Source of the DNA: an uncultured Pseudomonadales bacterium
GTDB lineage: Bacteria > Pseudomonadota > Gammaproteobacteria > Pseudomonadales > Azotimanducaceae
Direction of reading: 5' to 3'
Assembly (NCBI GenBank): GCA_938036875.1
Contig: CALHVX010000005.1
Coordinates: forward strand, 1-43,965
DNA: 43,965 nt
Of this stretch, positions 1 through 8,620 are shown piece by piece. The first letter of the stretch is position 1; each line of letters starts with the position of its first letter. The notes beneath the pieces were generated by a model. It saw only the letters and a list, made by a program, of their open reading frames with translations. It was not told where the DNA came from and searched no databases. A program made the translations under genes and the position numbers.

Positions 1-117
1 TCGGCCAGTGAGTGCACCGAAAGAAAAGAACTGGAGTAACGCTAGAATGGCGATTAGGTCAACATATTGCATAGGGGGTCCTTGGAAAAATGGAGGTGTC
101 CATTGCGCAGGAGCACG

Positions 118-146
118 AAAAAAAACCCGCGTAAAGCGGGCTTTTG
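118..146 (-). terminator. Intrinsic terminator of gcdH
   Basis: Read on the minus strand, a GC-rich stem GCCCGC / GCGGGT with a short TTTAC loop is followed by a run of eight T. It lies just after the stop codon of the glutaryl-CoA dehydrogenase gene. The mirror side carries CTTTT, so weak activity in the plus direction is possible. Confidence 0.85.
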
Positions 147-160
147 TCGCCTGGAAAGAA

Positions 161-1390
161 CTAGCTAAAAGCCTGCAATCCAGTTTGCGCTCTTCCTAAA
201 ATCAATGCATGCACATCGTGGGTACCCTCATAGGTGTTTACGGTTTCAAGGTTCATCACATGCCGCATCACGTGGTACTCATCTGATATACCATTACCGC
301 CATGCATATCCCGAGCAACACGCGCGATGTCTAACGACTTGCCGCAGTTATTACGCTTAAGCATGGAGATGTTCTCAACCGCCAACCGACCTTCATCGAG
401 CAATCGACCAGCGCGTAAGCAAGCCTGCAAACCCAAAGTGATTTCGGTTTGCATGTCTGCCAGTTTTTTCTGAATAAGCTGGGTTGCCGCTAGCGGACGC
501 CCGAACTGAGTGCGCTCCAAAGTATAGGTTCGAGCAGCGTGCCAGCAAAACTCAGCGGCTCCCAATGAACCCCAAGCAATGCCGTAACGTGCACGATTCA
601 AGCAACCGAAAGGCCCGCTGAGGCCAGATACGTTAGGCAGCAAGTTTTCTTCCGGCACAAACACATCTTCCAGCACGATCTGACCGGTGATTGAGGCACG
701 CAGGCTCATCTTGCCTTCTATTTTTGGTGTGCTGAACCCCTTAAAGCTGCGCTCCACAATAAAGCCGCGAATCTTGCCCTCAAGCTTGGCCCAAACTACC
801 GCGAGATCAGCTATGGGTGAGTTAGTAATCCACATCTTGGCGCCGTTAAGAACAAAACCACCGTCCACCGGTTTGGCAACGGTCACCATGCTGCCGGGGT
901 CAGACCCATGATCCGGTTCGGTCAAACCAAAGCACCCGATCCATTCGCCGGTAGCCAGTTTAGGCAGGTAGCGTTCACGCTGATCTTCGTTGCCGTAAGC
1001 ATGGATAGGATGCATAACCAAAGAGGACTGAACGCTCATGGCAGAGCGATAACCAGAATCCACCCGTTCAACTTCTCTAGCCATAAGGCCATAGCAAACG
1101 TAGTTCACATCCGAGCAGCCATACTTTTCCGGCAAGGTGGCGCCCAACATGCCCATCTCGCCAAACTCGTTCATGATCTCTCGGTCAAACACTTCGTTGC
1201 GGTTAGCCATCAGGACCCGAGGCATCAGCTTGTCTTGAGAGTAAGCCTGGGCACTATCGCGCACCATCCGCTCATCATCGGTGAGCTGGTCGTCTAACAT
1301 CAGCGGGTCTTCCCAGATGAAGGCCGCTGTCTTGTCGTTGGACGCTTTGCCTGAAGCAGGTTTAGCAGTGGTGGAAGCAGGCGTACTCAT
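161..1390 (-). CDS. gcdH: Glutaryl-CoA dehydrogenase (acyl-CoA dehydrogenase family)
   Basis: 409 residues, the usual length. The enzyme is a cytoplasmic FAD flavoprotein that oxidises and decarboxylates glutaryl-CoA to crotonyl-CoA in lysine, hydroxylysine and tryptophan breakdown. The C-terminal stretch [16 protein letters not shown] near residues 386-401 is typical of this subfamily and contains the catalytic glutamate (about Glu388). The FAD-binding motifs [13 protein letters not shown] and [10 protein letters not shown] lie mid-protein, and RTQFGRP precedes the C-terminal helical domain. The first 20 or so residues are Ala/Ser/Thr-rich and look like a non-conserved tail. The start ATG is preceded by AGGA six bases away. 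It stands alone, followed by a strong terminator; no glutarate-pathway partner or LysR regulator is visible nearby. Subfamily assignment is firm. Confidence 0.95.
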   Translation of the reverse strand: MSTPASTTAKPASGKASNDKTAAFIWEDPLMLDDQLTDDERMVRDSAQAYSQDKLMPRVLMANRNEVFDREIMNEFGEMGMLGATLPEKYGCSDVNYVCYGLMAREVERVDSGYRSAMSVQSSLVMHPIHAYGNEDQRERYLPKLATGEWIGCFGLTEPDHGSDPGSMVTVAKPVDGGFVLNGAKMWITNSPIADLAVVWAKLEGKIRGFIVERSFKGFSTPKIEGKMSLRASITGQIVLEDVFVPEENLLPNVSGLSGPFGCLNRARYGIAWGSLGAAEFCWHAARTYTLERTQFGRPLAATQLIQKKLADMQTEITLGLQACLRAGRLLDEGRLAVENISMLKRNNCGKSLDIARVARDMHGGNGISDEYHVMRHVMNLETVNTYEGTHDVHALILGRAQTGLQAFS

Positions 1391-1522
1391 AAGCGGTCCT
1401 TTGTGAAATGTAGGTTGGGTCTGAATCTAGGGGCGCAGTGTACCCGTCACAGCAGGGCTGAGCCAGATATAGGCTCAAGAAGCGTTCCTTGGAAGGCCCC
1501 AGCCGCTCTCTTCAGCGATTTG

Positions 1523-3364
1523 CTAGTTGTTCGGGTTCAGCGGTAAGAACAAGGTGAACTCGGTGCCCTGCCCCGCTGCGGTTCGCAGATCCACGTAAGC
1601 ACCAATATCATTAACAAGCTGGTGCACGATATGCAGCCCAAGCCCGGAGTGGTCGCCGCCCTTGGTGGATTGTTTGGGCTCATACAACCGATCTAGCACG
1701 GCGCTAGAAATGCCGGGCCCGTCATCTGCCACCATAATCTCAACGCCACGCTGACCTTGGCGGTAGACACCACCTTGGGTGCTGATACGGACCCAGCTGG
1801 CCGCGTCCCCTGCTTCTATCGCATTTTTCAACAGGTTGTTGATGACTTGGGTGACCCGCTGCTCGTCGCTACGGAGCAAGAAAGTGCCCGGTTGCAACGC
1901 CAGGCGTAGATCTACCTCGTGCTCAGCCGCATACCCCAAATGAATTTGATGGATTTGCTCCACCAGATGATTAACCTCAAATTCTGCCAAGGTGACTTGC
2001 GCCTTGGGTTCATCAACTTCAATACCCCTGGGCACATCTCGAACTTGCTGCAACAAATCCGCAGCACGGCGCAGCTCGCGACCGATAATGGACAGCTGCT
2101 CTGTTGCATCGGGTTCATGCTGTAGACGCAGCTCTAAGATATGCAGGTAGTTGCTCACGATACTCAGTGGATTGTTGATTTCATGCACCAAGGTTCGTAA
2201 GCGTTTTTCTTCTTGCTCTCGAAACGAGCTCAATTGGGCCGTGCCGCTTTCGCCACCAGAACTTGAGGCGGCAAGCCAACGCGCCAAAGCAGAAGAGTAC
2301 GCGTGGATAAGCTGGCCCTCCGCCACATCATCGTCCACGGCAAACACTAAAACACCTATCCCTTCACCCCGCACTTGCAACGGCAGCACCAAGCCTTCTT
2401 CTGCATCTAAGCTACGCAACACCTGACGGTCCGCAACCGCACAGTCAGAAGAGTCCACAAGCTCCAACTGCCGCAACTCGCGTAACGCTTGCGCTACTTT
2501 GCTACTGGCGGAATTGAGCGATACGTTTTGCAAACGCGCAGAGGCGGTTTGATGTGGCGCAACCAAGGTGTTGTCCGCGGTGTCTAGCAAGAACAGCGCT
2601 GGAGGTGTTTCGAATAAGGTTTTACCCGCGAGAGTATGCGCTTGCTGCACGTTGGCATTGCTATTGCCTTGCAAGAACAGGCCAGCGAGCAAATTGACTT
2701 GCTGTAGGTCCCATAGCTCCTCTGTGCGGTCGCCGGTACCCGCGCTAGCCAAGCCCGCTTGCTGCAGCTGCGTGTCACAGCGTTGACCGGCTTCGGCGCT
2801 CAGGGTCGTGAAGCTGAACGCAGCTATATCCAACAGGCGTTCGGTTAGCTGGGCTACAGCAGAGGTTTCTTGAACTTCAGCGGCGTCTAGAACCGCAAGA
2901 ATTTTGTGCTCGGCAGGCGCATCCTCCAAGAGCTCCGGACGTGTGCCCCGATACTCGATAAGGTCCATCAACTGGGGATCGCATTCTAGATTGACCCCCG
3001 ACATAGCCAGATGCAGCCGCCAACGCGTCGCTTGAGGGTCTGGCAAGCCTAGCGATTCAGCCAGCAACTCACCCAACAAGGCGCTTTTGTAGACGCTGCG
3101 CCATTGGTCGAAGCCCAGACGCATGCTGGAGCCAGGCGGCAGCACAGACCAGGCCTGAGCTTGAGCCAGATCAACAAAGGTCCAAGGCTCCAAGGCCTCA
3201 ATGCCGCGGTGAAGCGCTCGCGGGGATGCAGGACACGCCAATAAGCGCAGCCACCGGGCTAACAAATCTGCATCCATACCGACCAGCTCGACAAACTGCG
3301 GCAGACTCACGTCTTCCGCGTTGACCAACTGTAAATATCGGTACAGCACAACCTCTGGGGTCAC
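1523..3364 (-). CDS. Soluble orphan sensor histidine kinase with HDOD-like N-terminus
   Basis: The C-terminal half is a clear kinase: H-box VHEINNPLSIVSNYL, N-box NNLLKNAIEAG, G1 ADDGPGIS and G2 GGDHSGLGLHIV. The N-terminal ~200 residues (for example LPQFVELVGMDADLLARWLRLL) resemble HDOD modules but lack an HD catalytic pair; the middle (~230-380) looks GAF-like. There is no membrane segment, so the protein should be cytoplasmic. I place the start at a GTG with AGGAG eight bases upstream; an in-frame GTG at 3391 would add nine residues but has no comparable ribosome-binding site. No response regulator is adjacent, so it is an orphan kinase of unknown input. It is divergently oriented to xthA. 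The kinase call is firm; the N-terminal domain names are inference from sequence character. Confidence 0.85.
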   Translation of the reverse strand: MTPEVVLYRYLQLVNAEDVSLPQFVELVGMDADLLARWLRLLACPASPRALHRGIEALEPWTFVDLAQAQAWSVLPPGSSMRLGFDQWRSVYKSALLGELLAESLGLPDPQATRWRLHLAMSGVNLECDPQLMDLIEYRGTRPELLEDAPAEHKILAVLDAAEVQETSAVAQLTERLLDIAAFSFTTLSAEAGQRCDTQLQQAGLASAGTGDRTEELWDLQQVNLLAGLFLQGNSNANVQQAHTLAGKTLFETPPALFLLDTADNTLVAPHQTASARLQNVSLNSASSKVAQALRELRQLELVDSSDCAVADRQVLRSLDAEEGLVLPLQVRGEGIGVLVFAVDDDVAEGQLIHAYSSALARWLAASSSGGESGTAQLSSFREQEEKRLRTLVHEINNPLSIVSNYLHILELRLQHEPDATEQLSIIGRELRRAADLLQQVRDVPRGIEVDEPKAQVTLAEFEVNHLVEQIHQIHLGYAAEHEVDLRLALQPGTFLLRSDEQRVTQVINNLLKNAIEAGDAASWVRISTQGGVYRQGQRGVEIMVADDGPGISSAVLDRLYEPKQSTKGGDHSGLGLHIVHQLVNDIGAYVDLRTAAGQGTEFTLFLPLNPNN

Positions 3365-3532
3365 CTGCACGTCTCCTGAAGCGTTTACCACTTAAACCCG
3401 CAACTCCATGTGCAGCCTAACTTGGCTAGTCTACTGACAGTTGGCCCCTAACCAAACGGCAATAATGTAATTCTAGGGCTAAGAATTGTAAGGTTGCGCC
3501 CTGTTTCCACTCACAACCCCAGGTCCTTTTAG

Positions 3533-4345
3533 ATGAAATACGTAGGTTTTAACGTCAACGGCATCCGCGCTCGACTGCACCAACTGGAGCAAGTGCTGGC
3601 GCTACACAAGCCGGATGTGCTGGCGTTACAGGAAACCAAGGTGGTAGACGAGGAGTTTCCAGCGGATGCGGTGGCGCAGATTGGCTACCAGCATCAGTAC
3701 ATATACGGCCAGAAAGGCCACTATGGCGTTGCCCTGCTCTCTCAGAAGCCGCTGAGCGACGTTCAACTCGGCTTTCCTTGGCGCGAAGAAGACCAACAGC
3801 GCCGCTTCATTGCGGCCACCTACGACAGCACCAAGGGGCCTATTCGCCTCATGAACGGCTACTTCCCACAAGGTGAGTCACGCGAGCATCCCACCAAATT
3901 TCCAGCCAAAGCCGAGTATTACCAGGATTTGCTGCGCTATCTCAACGAAACCCAATCCGCCAAAAATGCGGTATTGGTCACGGGGGATGTCAACGTAGCC
4001 AAAGACGATGCGGACATCGGTATCGGCCCAGACAACGCAAAACGTTGGCTCAAAACTGGGAAAGCGAGCTTTTTGCCAGAGGAACGCGAATGGTTGCAGG
4101 CGCTCATGGCCTGGGGGCTACACGACACTTATGCCGACCAGGTGGGTGACGATCGCTTGTACAGTTGGTTCGACTATCGTAGCCGGGGCTTTGAACGAGA
4201 GCCTAAGCGCGGGCTTCGAATTGACTTAATGCTGGCCAGCGACGGCCTCAACTCGTCCGTTGGGGATTGCGGTATTGACTATGAAACCCGAGGAAGTGAC
4301 AAGCCATCTGACCATTGTCCTATTTGGTGTGAGGTGGATTGGTAG
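3533..4345 (+). CDS. xthA: Exodeoxyribonuclease III
   Basis: 270 residues, the normal length for the ExoIII branch of the exonuclease-endonuclease-phosphatase fold. It cleaves 5' of abasic sites and degrades duplex DNA 3' to 5' in base-excision repair. Visible active-site elements are Asn7 in FNVNGIRAR, Glu34 in LQETK, the GDVNVA motif (Asp/Asn pair), and the C-terminal SDHCPI with the Asp-His dyad near residues 260-261. The ATG is the first plausible start; its ribosome-binding site is weak. The gene is transcribed alone, divergent from the histidine kinase, and followed by a 322-bp spacer. Assignment to ExoIII rather than a eukaryotic-type APE1 homologue rests on overall sequence character. 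Confidence 0.95.
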   Translation: MKYVGFNVNGIRARLHQLEQVLALHKPDVLALQETKVVDEEFPADAVAQIGYQHQYIYGQKGHYGVALLSQKPLSDVQLGFPWREEDQQRRFIAATYDSTKGPIRLMNGYFPQGESREHPTKFPAKAEYYQDLLRYLNETQSAKNAVLVTGDVNVAKDDADIGIGPDNAKRWLKTGKASFLPEEREWLQALMAWGLHDTYADQVGDDRLYSWFDYRSRGFEREPKRGLRIDLMLASDGLNSSVGDCGIDYETRGSDKPSDHCPIWCEVDW

Positions 4346-4439
4346 ACGGTTTGGCTGACGTTGTGTGTCCTAGTGCCGCTCTGCGTCACTTTAGGTCAAC
4401 ATAAGACGTGATGTAAGGGAAATTTAAGTTAATTTCAAC

Positions 4440-4470
4440 TATAACAATAATTCTATATCTCATTGTTATA
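4440..4470. repeat. 9-bp inverted repeat, possible activator site
   Basis: TATAACAAT (4440-4448) and ATTGTTATA (4462-4470) form a perfect inverted repeat with a 13-base spacer. Its centre lies about 80 bp upstream of the start predicted from the sigma-54-like promoter, a common distance for enhancer-binding proteins. The binding protein is unknown; the role is inference. Confidence 0.45.
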
Positions 4471-4509
4471 TATAGATTTTAAATCTACACCAAAGCAAAA
4501 GTACAAAAC

Positions 4510-4525
4510 TGGCACAAATCTAGCA
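4510..4525 (+). promoter_or_regulatory. Sigma-54-like (-24/-12) promoter
   Basis: TGGCAC, five bases, then TAGCA: the GG and GC dinucleotides have exactly the spacing of the RpoN consensus TGGCAC-N5-TTGCA, with one mismatch in the -12 element. It lies on the coding strand of the PilZ gene, and predicted transcription would begin near 4536. Confidence 0.6.
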
Positions 4526-4667
4526 ATTCCAGGGTTGAGACTAACGAGAAATCTGCGAAAGTAGATCCACAAGGCAGCGGGACGCGATATTTAGGTCTTT
4601 ACTTAGTAAGATCAAGTGTAGCTAACGCATGGTGAGCAGACTCCAGATAGCAGTAGGTGAGAGAGCC

Positions 4668-5105
4668 ATGGTTGATAAGCCAACAAACAACGTTATTCAA
4701 TTCGCAGCGGCGCGGACTAAAGTGCAAAGCAAACGTTCAGACAAAAGAATTCATGACCGCCTGGAAAGTGAAGATCGCCTTTTCGCCCAGGTTGTCCTAT
4801 CAGCAGACGACCCAGACTTGGTTGGCACCACGTTATCTTGTAACGCCATCAACCTGTCCTCGGGTGGCATTCAATTTCGCACCACCGCCCCGGTGCCCAG
4901 CGGCGCGTTGCTGGACCTTTGGGTAGACGTTGCCAACCGACCCGGCAAATTCTTCTTGGCTGGCGAAGTACGTTGGAGCCGACCTAGTGGCTACACCACC
5001 GAAGCAGGTGAAACTGAGTGGTACATCGGTGTGCAACTGAAGTCCGGTGCCGCTACCGACATTCTCGATTGGCGGGACTATCACGCCAGCGCTTTTGCCC
5101 GCTAG
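4668..5105 (+). CDS. PilZ-domain protein (predicted c-di-GMP binder)
   Basis: 145 residues from the ATG at 4668, which has AGGTGA seven bases upstream; an in-frame ATG at 4629 lacks such a site. The protein is a single PilZ domain after a ~30-residue tail. Both c-di-GMP binding elements are visible: RIHDR fits RxxxR, and NLSSGG fits (D/N)xSxxG. The rest, including GALLDLWVDV and GEVRWSRP, follows the PilZ barrel pattern. There is no membrane segment. Its target is not shown by the sequence. The gene has a sigma-54-like promoter upstream and its own terminator downstream, so it is probably monocistronic; sigma-54 control often accompanies motility and surface genes. It is distinct from the canonical pilus PilZ at 32.7-33.1 kb, which lacks these motifs. 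Confidence 0.88.
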   Translation: MVDKPTNNVIQFAAARTKVQSKRSDKRIHDRLESEDRLFAQVVLSADDPDLVGTTLSCNAINLSSGGIQFRTTAPVPSGALLDLWVDVANRPGKFFLAGEVRWSRPSGYTTEAGETEWYIGVQLKSGAATDILDWRDYHASAFAR

Positions 5106-5126
5106 CACACCACGAGATATCCCCCC

Positions 5127-5155
5127 AAACGCCCGCTTTTGCGGGCGTTTTTGTT
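5127..5155 (+). terminator. Intrinsic terminator after the PilZ gene
   Basis: AAACGCCCGC-TTTT-GCGGGCGTTTTTGTTT: a 6-8 bp GC-rich stem with a TTTT loop and a T-rich tail, 22 bp after the stop codon. Confidence 0.9.
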
Positions 5156-5317
5156 TGATTTTTACCCACCGAAGGCCTGTCAAAACAAGCGTCAAAAAAA
5201 GCGCATAGCGAGGGTCTAGACGTGAATAGCATCACGCTAACTACGTGCATTGCTCTCGGTGATTAACCCGCAGAATTGGTGTAATACCGCTCTACTAGAG
5301 AAGGAGCATCGCGGCGA

Positions 5318-7723
5318 ATGTCCAGGCCTACGGTGGTTGATCTAAATCCAGCGTCTAGACGCAAAACCGTGCTCCCCCCGATCGTGCACAGCGTACGCCA
5401 GCACGCGAAAGATGTGCTCGTGGGCCTGTTGCAAAAGCTGTTTGATAGCACCGATGACGCCCTGTTTGAAATGGCCGACCGTTCGCAAACCGATGCGGAC
5501 CAACACTTGTTTTTCGACTCCATGCGCCAAGTGCGCTTGCAACGACCCCAAGTGATCAAAAGTTACGTTCGCGAGCTATTCGTCAATTTCGACAGCGCTT
5601 TTGCCCCGGCATCTAGCGCACCCCGACTAGCCAGCAGCGACCTAGAAAGCGCTGAGGTAGATGACCTTCAGCTGGTCGGCAACGAAGAGCTAGAGCTGTC
5701 GGTGGCGATCAGCGGTATCGTCTCCAAAGTGACCAGCCAGTACAACGACTACATCGCGCGGTTAACCGCACGCTTCGACGATGTGTGCAAAACAAAAACG
5801 CTCACCGATCGTGACAACCCATTGGGCCCGAAGATGCTCAGCCATGCTTTTGTTGTGGCCTTGACCAACTTGGATGTCGACATCCGTATCAAGATCATAT
5901 TGCTTAAGCTGTTTGAACGAATGGTTGCCCAGCGTCTTGAGCCGATGTTCTCACACGCTAATCAATTGATGCAGGAAGCCGGTATCCTGCCCAACCTTGA
6001 AAGCGAAGGCCAGGTGCCCTCGGCCAATGCCAACAACTTAAGTTTGCTTGGCCGGGCAGGTATTCCCCAAGCAACAAATGCTGAGAATGCGCCCGCATCA
6101 TCTCAAGCGCCACTGCAACAACCGGTTTATACAGGACCGCAACACCCGCCAGCTCAAGGCGTTCAGCACAGCGCCGCTGGCGTTGCAGCCGAATTCAGCG
6201 TGCTCCAGCAGTTGCTCGCCGGGACCCGACCGGCAGGTCCAGCCGCTGCCGGCTCACACAATGCAACAAACAACTACAACCCCGGGGAAATCATTCCCTC
6301 GGGTAGCGCACCAGACGGTATCGGTGGGTGGCAGGAATCCGCCCCGACCGAGCAAGCACCTGCAATTGCACCGTTATCCTCTGAGCAGCTGGTTGCTTTG
6401 CTAACCACGCTGCAAACAGAAGCCGTCGCTCGGCCCATCGACATGAGCCATGTGCCAGACCACTTTGATGTCCGCAACGCGTTGCAGGCGACTAGCCAGG
6501 TAGAAAATGCCCCCCCACCCGTTGCCACGCAAATGGATGATGACGCCATTAGCGTTGTTGGGTTGCTCTTTGACTACATCTTAGACGACAAGAATTTAGC
6601 CATCCCAATGAAGGCGCTAATTTCGCGATTGCAGATTCCAGTGGTGAAGCTTGCCGTTATCGATAAAGACTTCTTTGCCAACACGGAACATCCAGCGCGG
6701 ATCTTGCTCAACGAGTTATCTAGTGCCGGCATCGGTTGGAGTAGCGCACAAGAATTACGCCGCGATACCTTGTACAACAAAATTGAATCCATTGTTCTCA
6801 CCATCCTAAACACGACAACGGAAAGCACCCAACTCTACGTAGAGCAATTGGAAGAGCTCCGAGAGTTCTTGCAAAAAGATACCAAGCGCCATGCGCTGGT
6901 TGAACAACGGGTACTTGAGAACGAAACCGGCAAGGCTAAGGCCAGAGCAGCCAAAGAGCTGGTCCAAAAACTGATTAACCAAAAGGCTTCTGGGCTACGA
7001 CTCCCTTCTGGCGCTGGACGCTTTGTAGGCGAGTACTGGTCCAAGGTCATGGTACTCACCGCAACTAAGCACGGGCAGGAACACAGCCAGTGGGATGAGC
7101 AGCTACAAGCCTTAGACGACTTGCTATGGTCGTTGCAGCCGCTGAGCGAACGCGACGACCTGAAGAAACGCCGCGATGGGGTTGATGAACTGATCAAAAC
7201 CCTTGAGGTTGGTGTTAAAACGGTTCTCCATGACTGGCGCAGCCGCGAAGCCCTAATCCAGGAGCTCACCGCCGAGTTGCAACAGGCCATCAAGCATGAC
7301 GAAGCCTATCTAGAAGACGATGAGCCGATCGCCATCGTGCATGACGCACCAAAAGAATACGCTGAACTGGGTGAAATTCGTCTTACTGAGCCGGTTGAAG
7401 AACCGAAGCCAAAAATCACCATTGCCAAAGAGCACTACGAAGTTGTTAAAGCGATCAACGTTGGTGGCTGGATAGAAGTCACGGAACAAGACAAACCGGC
7501 AATGCGCTGCAAGCTGACCACTATTGTTGAGCCCGGCAACTTGTACGTATTCGTGAATCGGCGCGGTATGAAGGTAGCGGAATATGGCCGGTTAGAGCTG
7601 GCCGAGTTGGTTGCCGCTGACTCGTTAACGTTGCTGGATGAATCCGAAGTTTTTGACCGGGCGCTACAAGCCGTGGTGGGCAACTTGCGAAAAATGCAGA
7701 ACGAGCCTGCCCCTATCGATTAA
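5318..7723 (+). CDS. DUF1631 family protein
   Basis: 801 residues. The N-terminal region (VLVGLLQKLFDSTDDALFEM, about residues 34-53) and the C-terminal region (VGGWIEV...LYVFVNRRGMKVAEYGRLELA, about 705-775) are characteristic of DUF1631 proteins, large cytoplasmic proteins of unknown function in Beta- and Gammaproteobacteria. Residues ~220-340 form a Pro/Ala/Gln/Asn-rich, probably unstructured linker; residues ~480-680 are rich in charged heptad-like helices. The C-terminal segment has the look of a small beta domain. AAGGAG lies 11 bases before the ATG. It follows a PilZ gene but is separated from it by a terminator, so it is probably a separate unit. There is no signal peptide or membrane segment. 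The family call is firm, the function is unknown. Confidence 0.88.
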   Translation: MSRPTVVDLNPASRRKTVLPPIVHSVRQHAKDVLVGLLQKLFDSTDDALFEMADRSQTDADQHLFFDSMRQVRLQRPQVIKSYVRELFVNFDSAFAPASSAPRLASSDLESAEVDDLQLVGNEELELSVAISGIVSKVTSQYNDYIARLTARFDDVCKTKTLTDRDNPLGPKMLSHAFVVALTNLDVDIRIKIILLKLFERMVAQRLEPMFSHANQLMQEAGILPNLESEGQVPSANANNLSLLGRAGIPQATNAENAPASSQAPLQQPVYTGPQHPPAQGVQHSAAGVAAEFSVLQQLLAGTRPAGPAAAGSHNATNNYNPGEIIPSGSAPDGIGGWQESAPTEQAPAIAPLSSEQLVALLTTLQTEAVARPIDMSHVPDHFDVRNALQATSQVENAPPPVATQMDDDAISVVGLLFDYILDDKNLAIPMKALISRLQIPVVKLAVIDKDFFANTEHPARILLNELSSAGIGWSSAQELRRDTLYNKIESIVLTILNTTTESTQLYVEQLEELREFLQKDTKRHALVEQRVLENETGKAKARAAKELVQKLINQKASGLRLPSGAGRFVGEYWSKVMVLTATKHGQEHSQWDEQLQALDDLLWSLQPLSERDDLKKRRDGVDELIKTLEVGVKTVLHDWRSREALIQELTAELQQAIKHDEAYLEDDEPIAIVHDAPKEYAELGEIRLTEPVEEPKPKITIAKEHYEVVKAINVGGWIEVTEQDKPAMRCKLTTIVEPGNLYVFVNRRGMKVAEYGRLELAELVAADSLTLLDESEVFDRALQAVVGNLRKMQNEPAPID

Positions 7724-7742
7724 GGGCGATAACCCACCCCAC

Positions 7743-8402
7743 CTAAGCTAACAGTTGCTTCAAGCGGCCCCTAAAGCTTTCTGAGCCGAGCGTTCGCTCA
7801 ACCGTATCCACAATCGCCTGGGTTTGCGCATCCACCTCCAGATTCACCGTTGCGCCTTCAACCAAACGGCCTAAGCTGGTGCGTTCAATGGTTTCCGGGA
7901 TCAGGCTCACGCTAATCCGGTTTTGTTCAGCATCTGCAGTGGCTATGGTTAGGCTGGCGCCATCTAGCGCTACAAAACCCTTAAGATGCAGATACTTCAT
8001 CCATTGCGGCGGGATTTGAAAAAATAGATTTCTAACGTTGCCTTGAGCCTGCATCTCCACCAAGGGTACTTCAGCCGCTATGTGGCCGGACACAACATGA
8101 CCACCAATCTCATCACCAACCCGATAGGATCGTTCAACATTCACCAACTGACCGGCCGCTAAACGACCTAAGCTGGTTCGATCTAGGGTTTCCTGAATAA
8201 CATCGAACTCCGCGTGTCCTGGCGGCAAATCGCCACTGACACTGGACTGAACCACCGTTAGACAGACGCCATTCACCGCCACCGATGCCCCATCTTGAAT
8301 ATCTGCGACCAGGTCCCCCAAGTCTAAGGTCAAACGACGCAAGTCGTTCTCGTCTGTGACCTTAACCACCTGCACATGCCCTTGAACAATCCCAGTAAAC
8401 AC
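7743..8402 (-). CDS. ribE: Riboflavin synthase alpha subunit
   Basis: 219 residues with the typical two lumazine-binding repeats. The first begins MFTGIVQG and carries VNGVCLTVV; the second begins near SYRVGDEIGGHVVSGH and carries LDGASLTIA. The enzyme dismutates two molecules of 6,7-dimethyl-8-ribityllumazine to riboflavin in the last step of the pathway. The start is GTG (VFTG, read as Met) with AGAGG eight bases upstream. No other rib gene is adjacent and no FMN-riboswitch structure is evident in the short upstream region. It converges with the DUF1631 gene across a 19-bp gap. Confidence 0.95.
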   Translation of the reverse strand: MFTGIVQGHVQVVKVTDENDLRRLTLDLGDLVADIQDGASVAVNGVCLTVVQSSVSGDLPPGHAEFDVIQETLDRTSLGRLAAGQLVNVERSYRVGDEIGGHVVSGHIAAEVPLVEMQAQGNVRNLFFQIPPQWMKYLHLKGFVALDGASLTIATADAEQNRISVSLIPETIERTSLGRLVEGATVNLEVDAQTQAIVDTVERTLGSESFRGRLKQLLA

Positions 8403-8572
8403 AGTGAACCCTCTAAATTGAACTTGAGCTTAGCACCATTGATTGGGGACACAAATGCAAAGCATTCAATTAGAGAATGAAGAAAGAGATAGGAGGCTAA
8501 AGAGGTCATCAACCGAGTGCGATCGATTGTTGGCGCCTAGCGCAGGAATTAGAAGGCTGAGAGCCAGCAATG

Positions 8573-8600
8573 CGCTGGCGATTCGAACGAATCGCCAGCG
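8573..8600. terminator. Perfect 13-bp hairpin after the TonB operon
   Basis: CGCTGGCGATTCG-AA-CGAATCGCCAGCG is a perfect inverted repeat starting 21 bp beyond the last stop codon of the TonB operon (minus strand). No T-run follows on either side, so it may be a 3'-end stabiliser or a non-canonical terminator rather than a classical intrinsic one. Confidence 0.55.
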
Positions 8601-8620
8601 AGATATCACAAAGGATAAAG

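Larger units (their letters stand above)
4346..4667 (+). other. Regulatory intergenic region between xthA and the PilZ gene
   Basis: This 322-bp stretch has no gene. It contains an AT-rich block (about 4420-4490) with a 9-bp inverted repeat and a second palindrome (TAGATTT-T-AAATCTA, 4473-4487), then a sigma-54-like promoter at 4510-4525 and a predicted leader of about 130 nt before the PilZ ATG. Confidence 0.6.

Noticed and set aside
8-199. Open frame of 63 codons at the left edge
   Set aside because: It crosses the gcdH terminator and its stop region, has no ribosome-binding site and an unlikely composition.
4629-4667. Upstream ATG for the PilZ-domain gene
   Set aside because: The ATG at 4668 has a better placed AGGTGA, and the additional residues do not belong to the domain.
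8403-8470. FMN riboswitch upstream of ribE
   Set aside because: The upstream space is short and does not show the conserved RFN elements.
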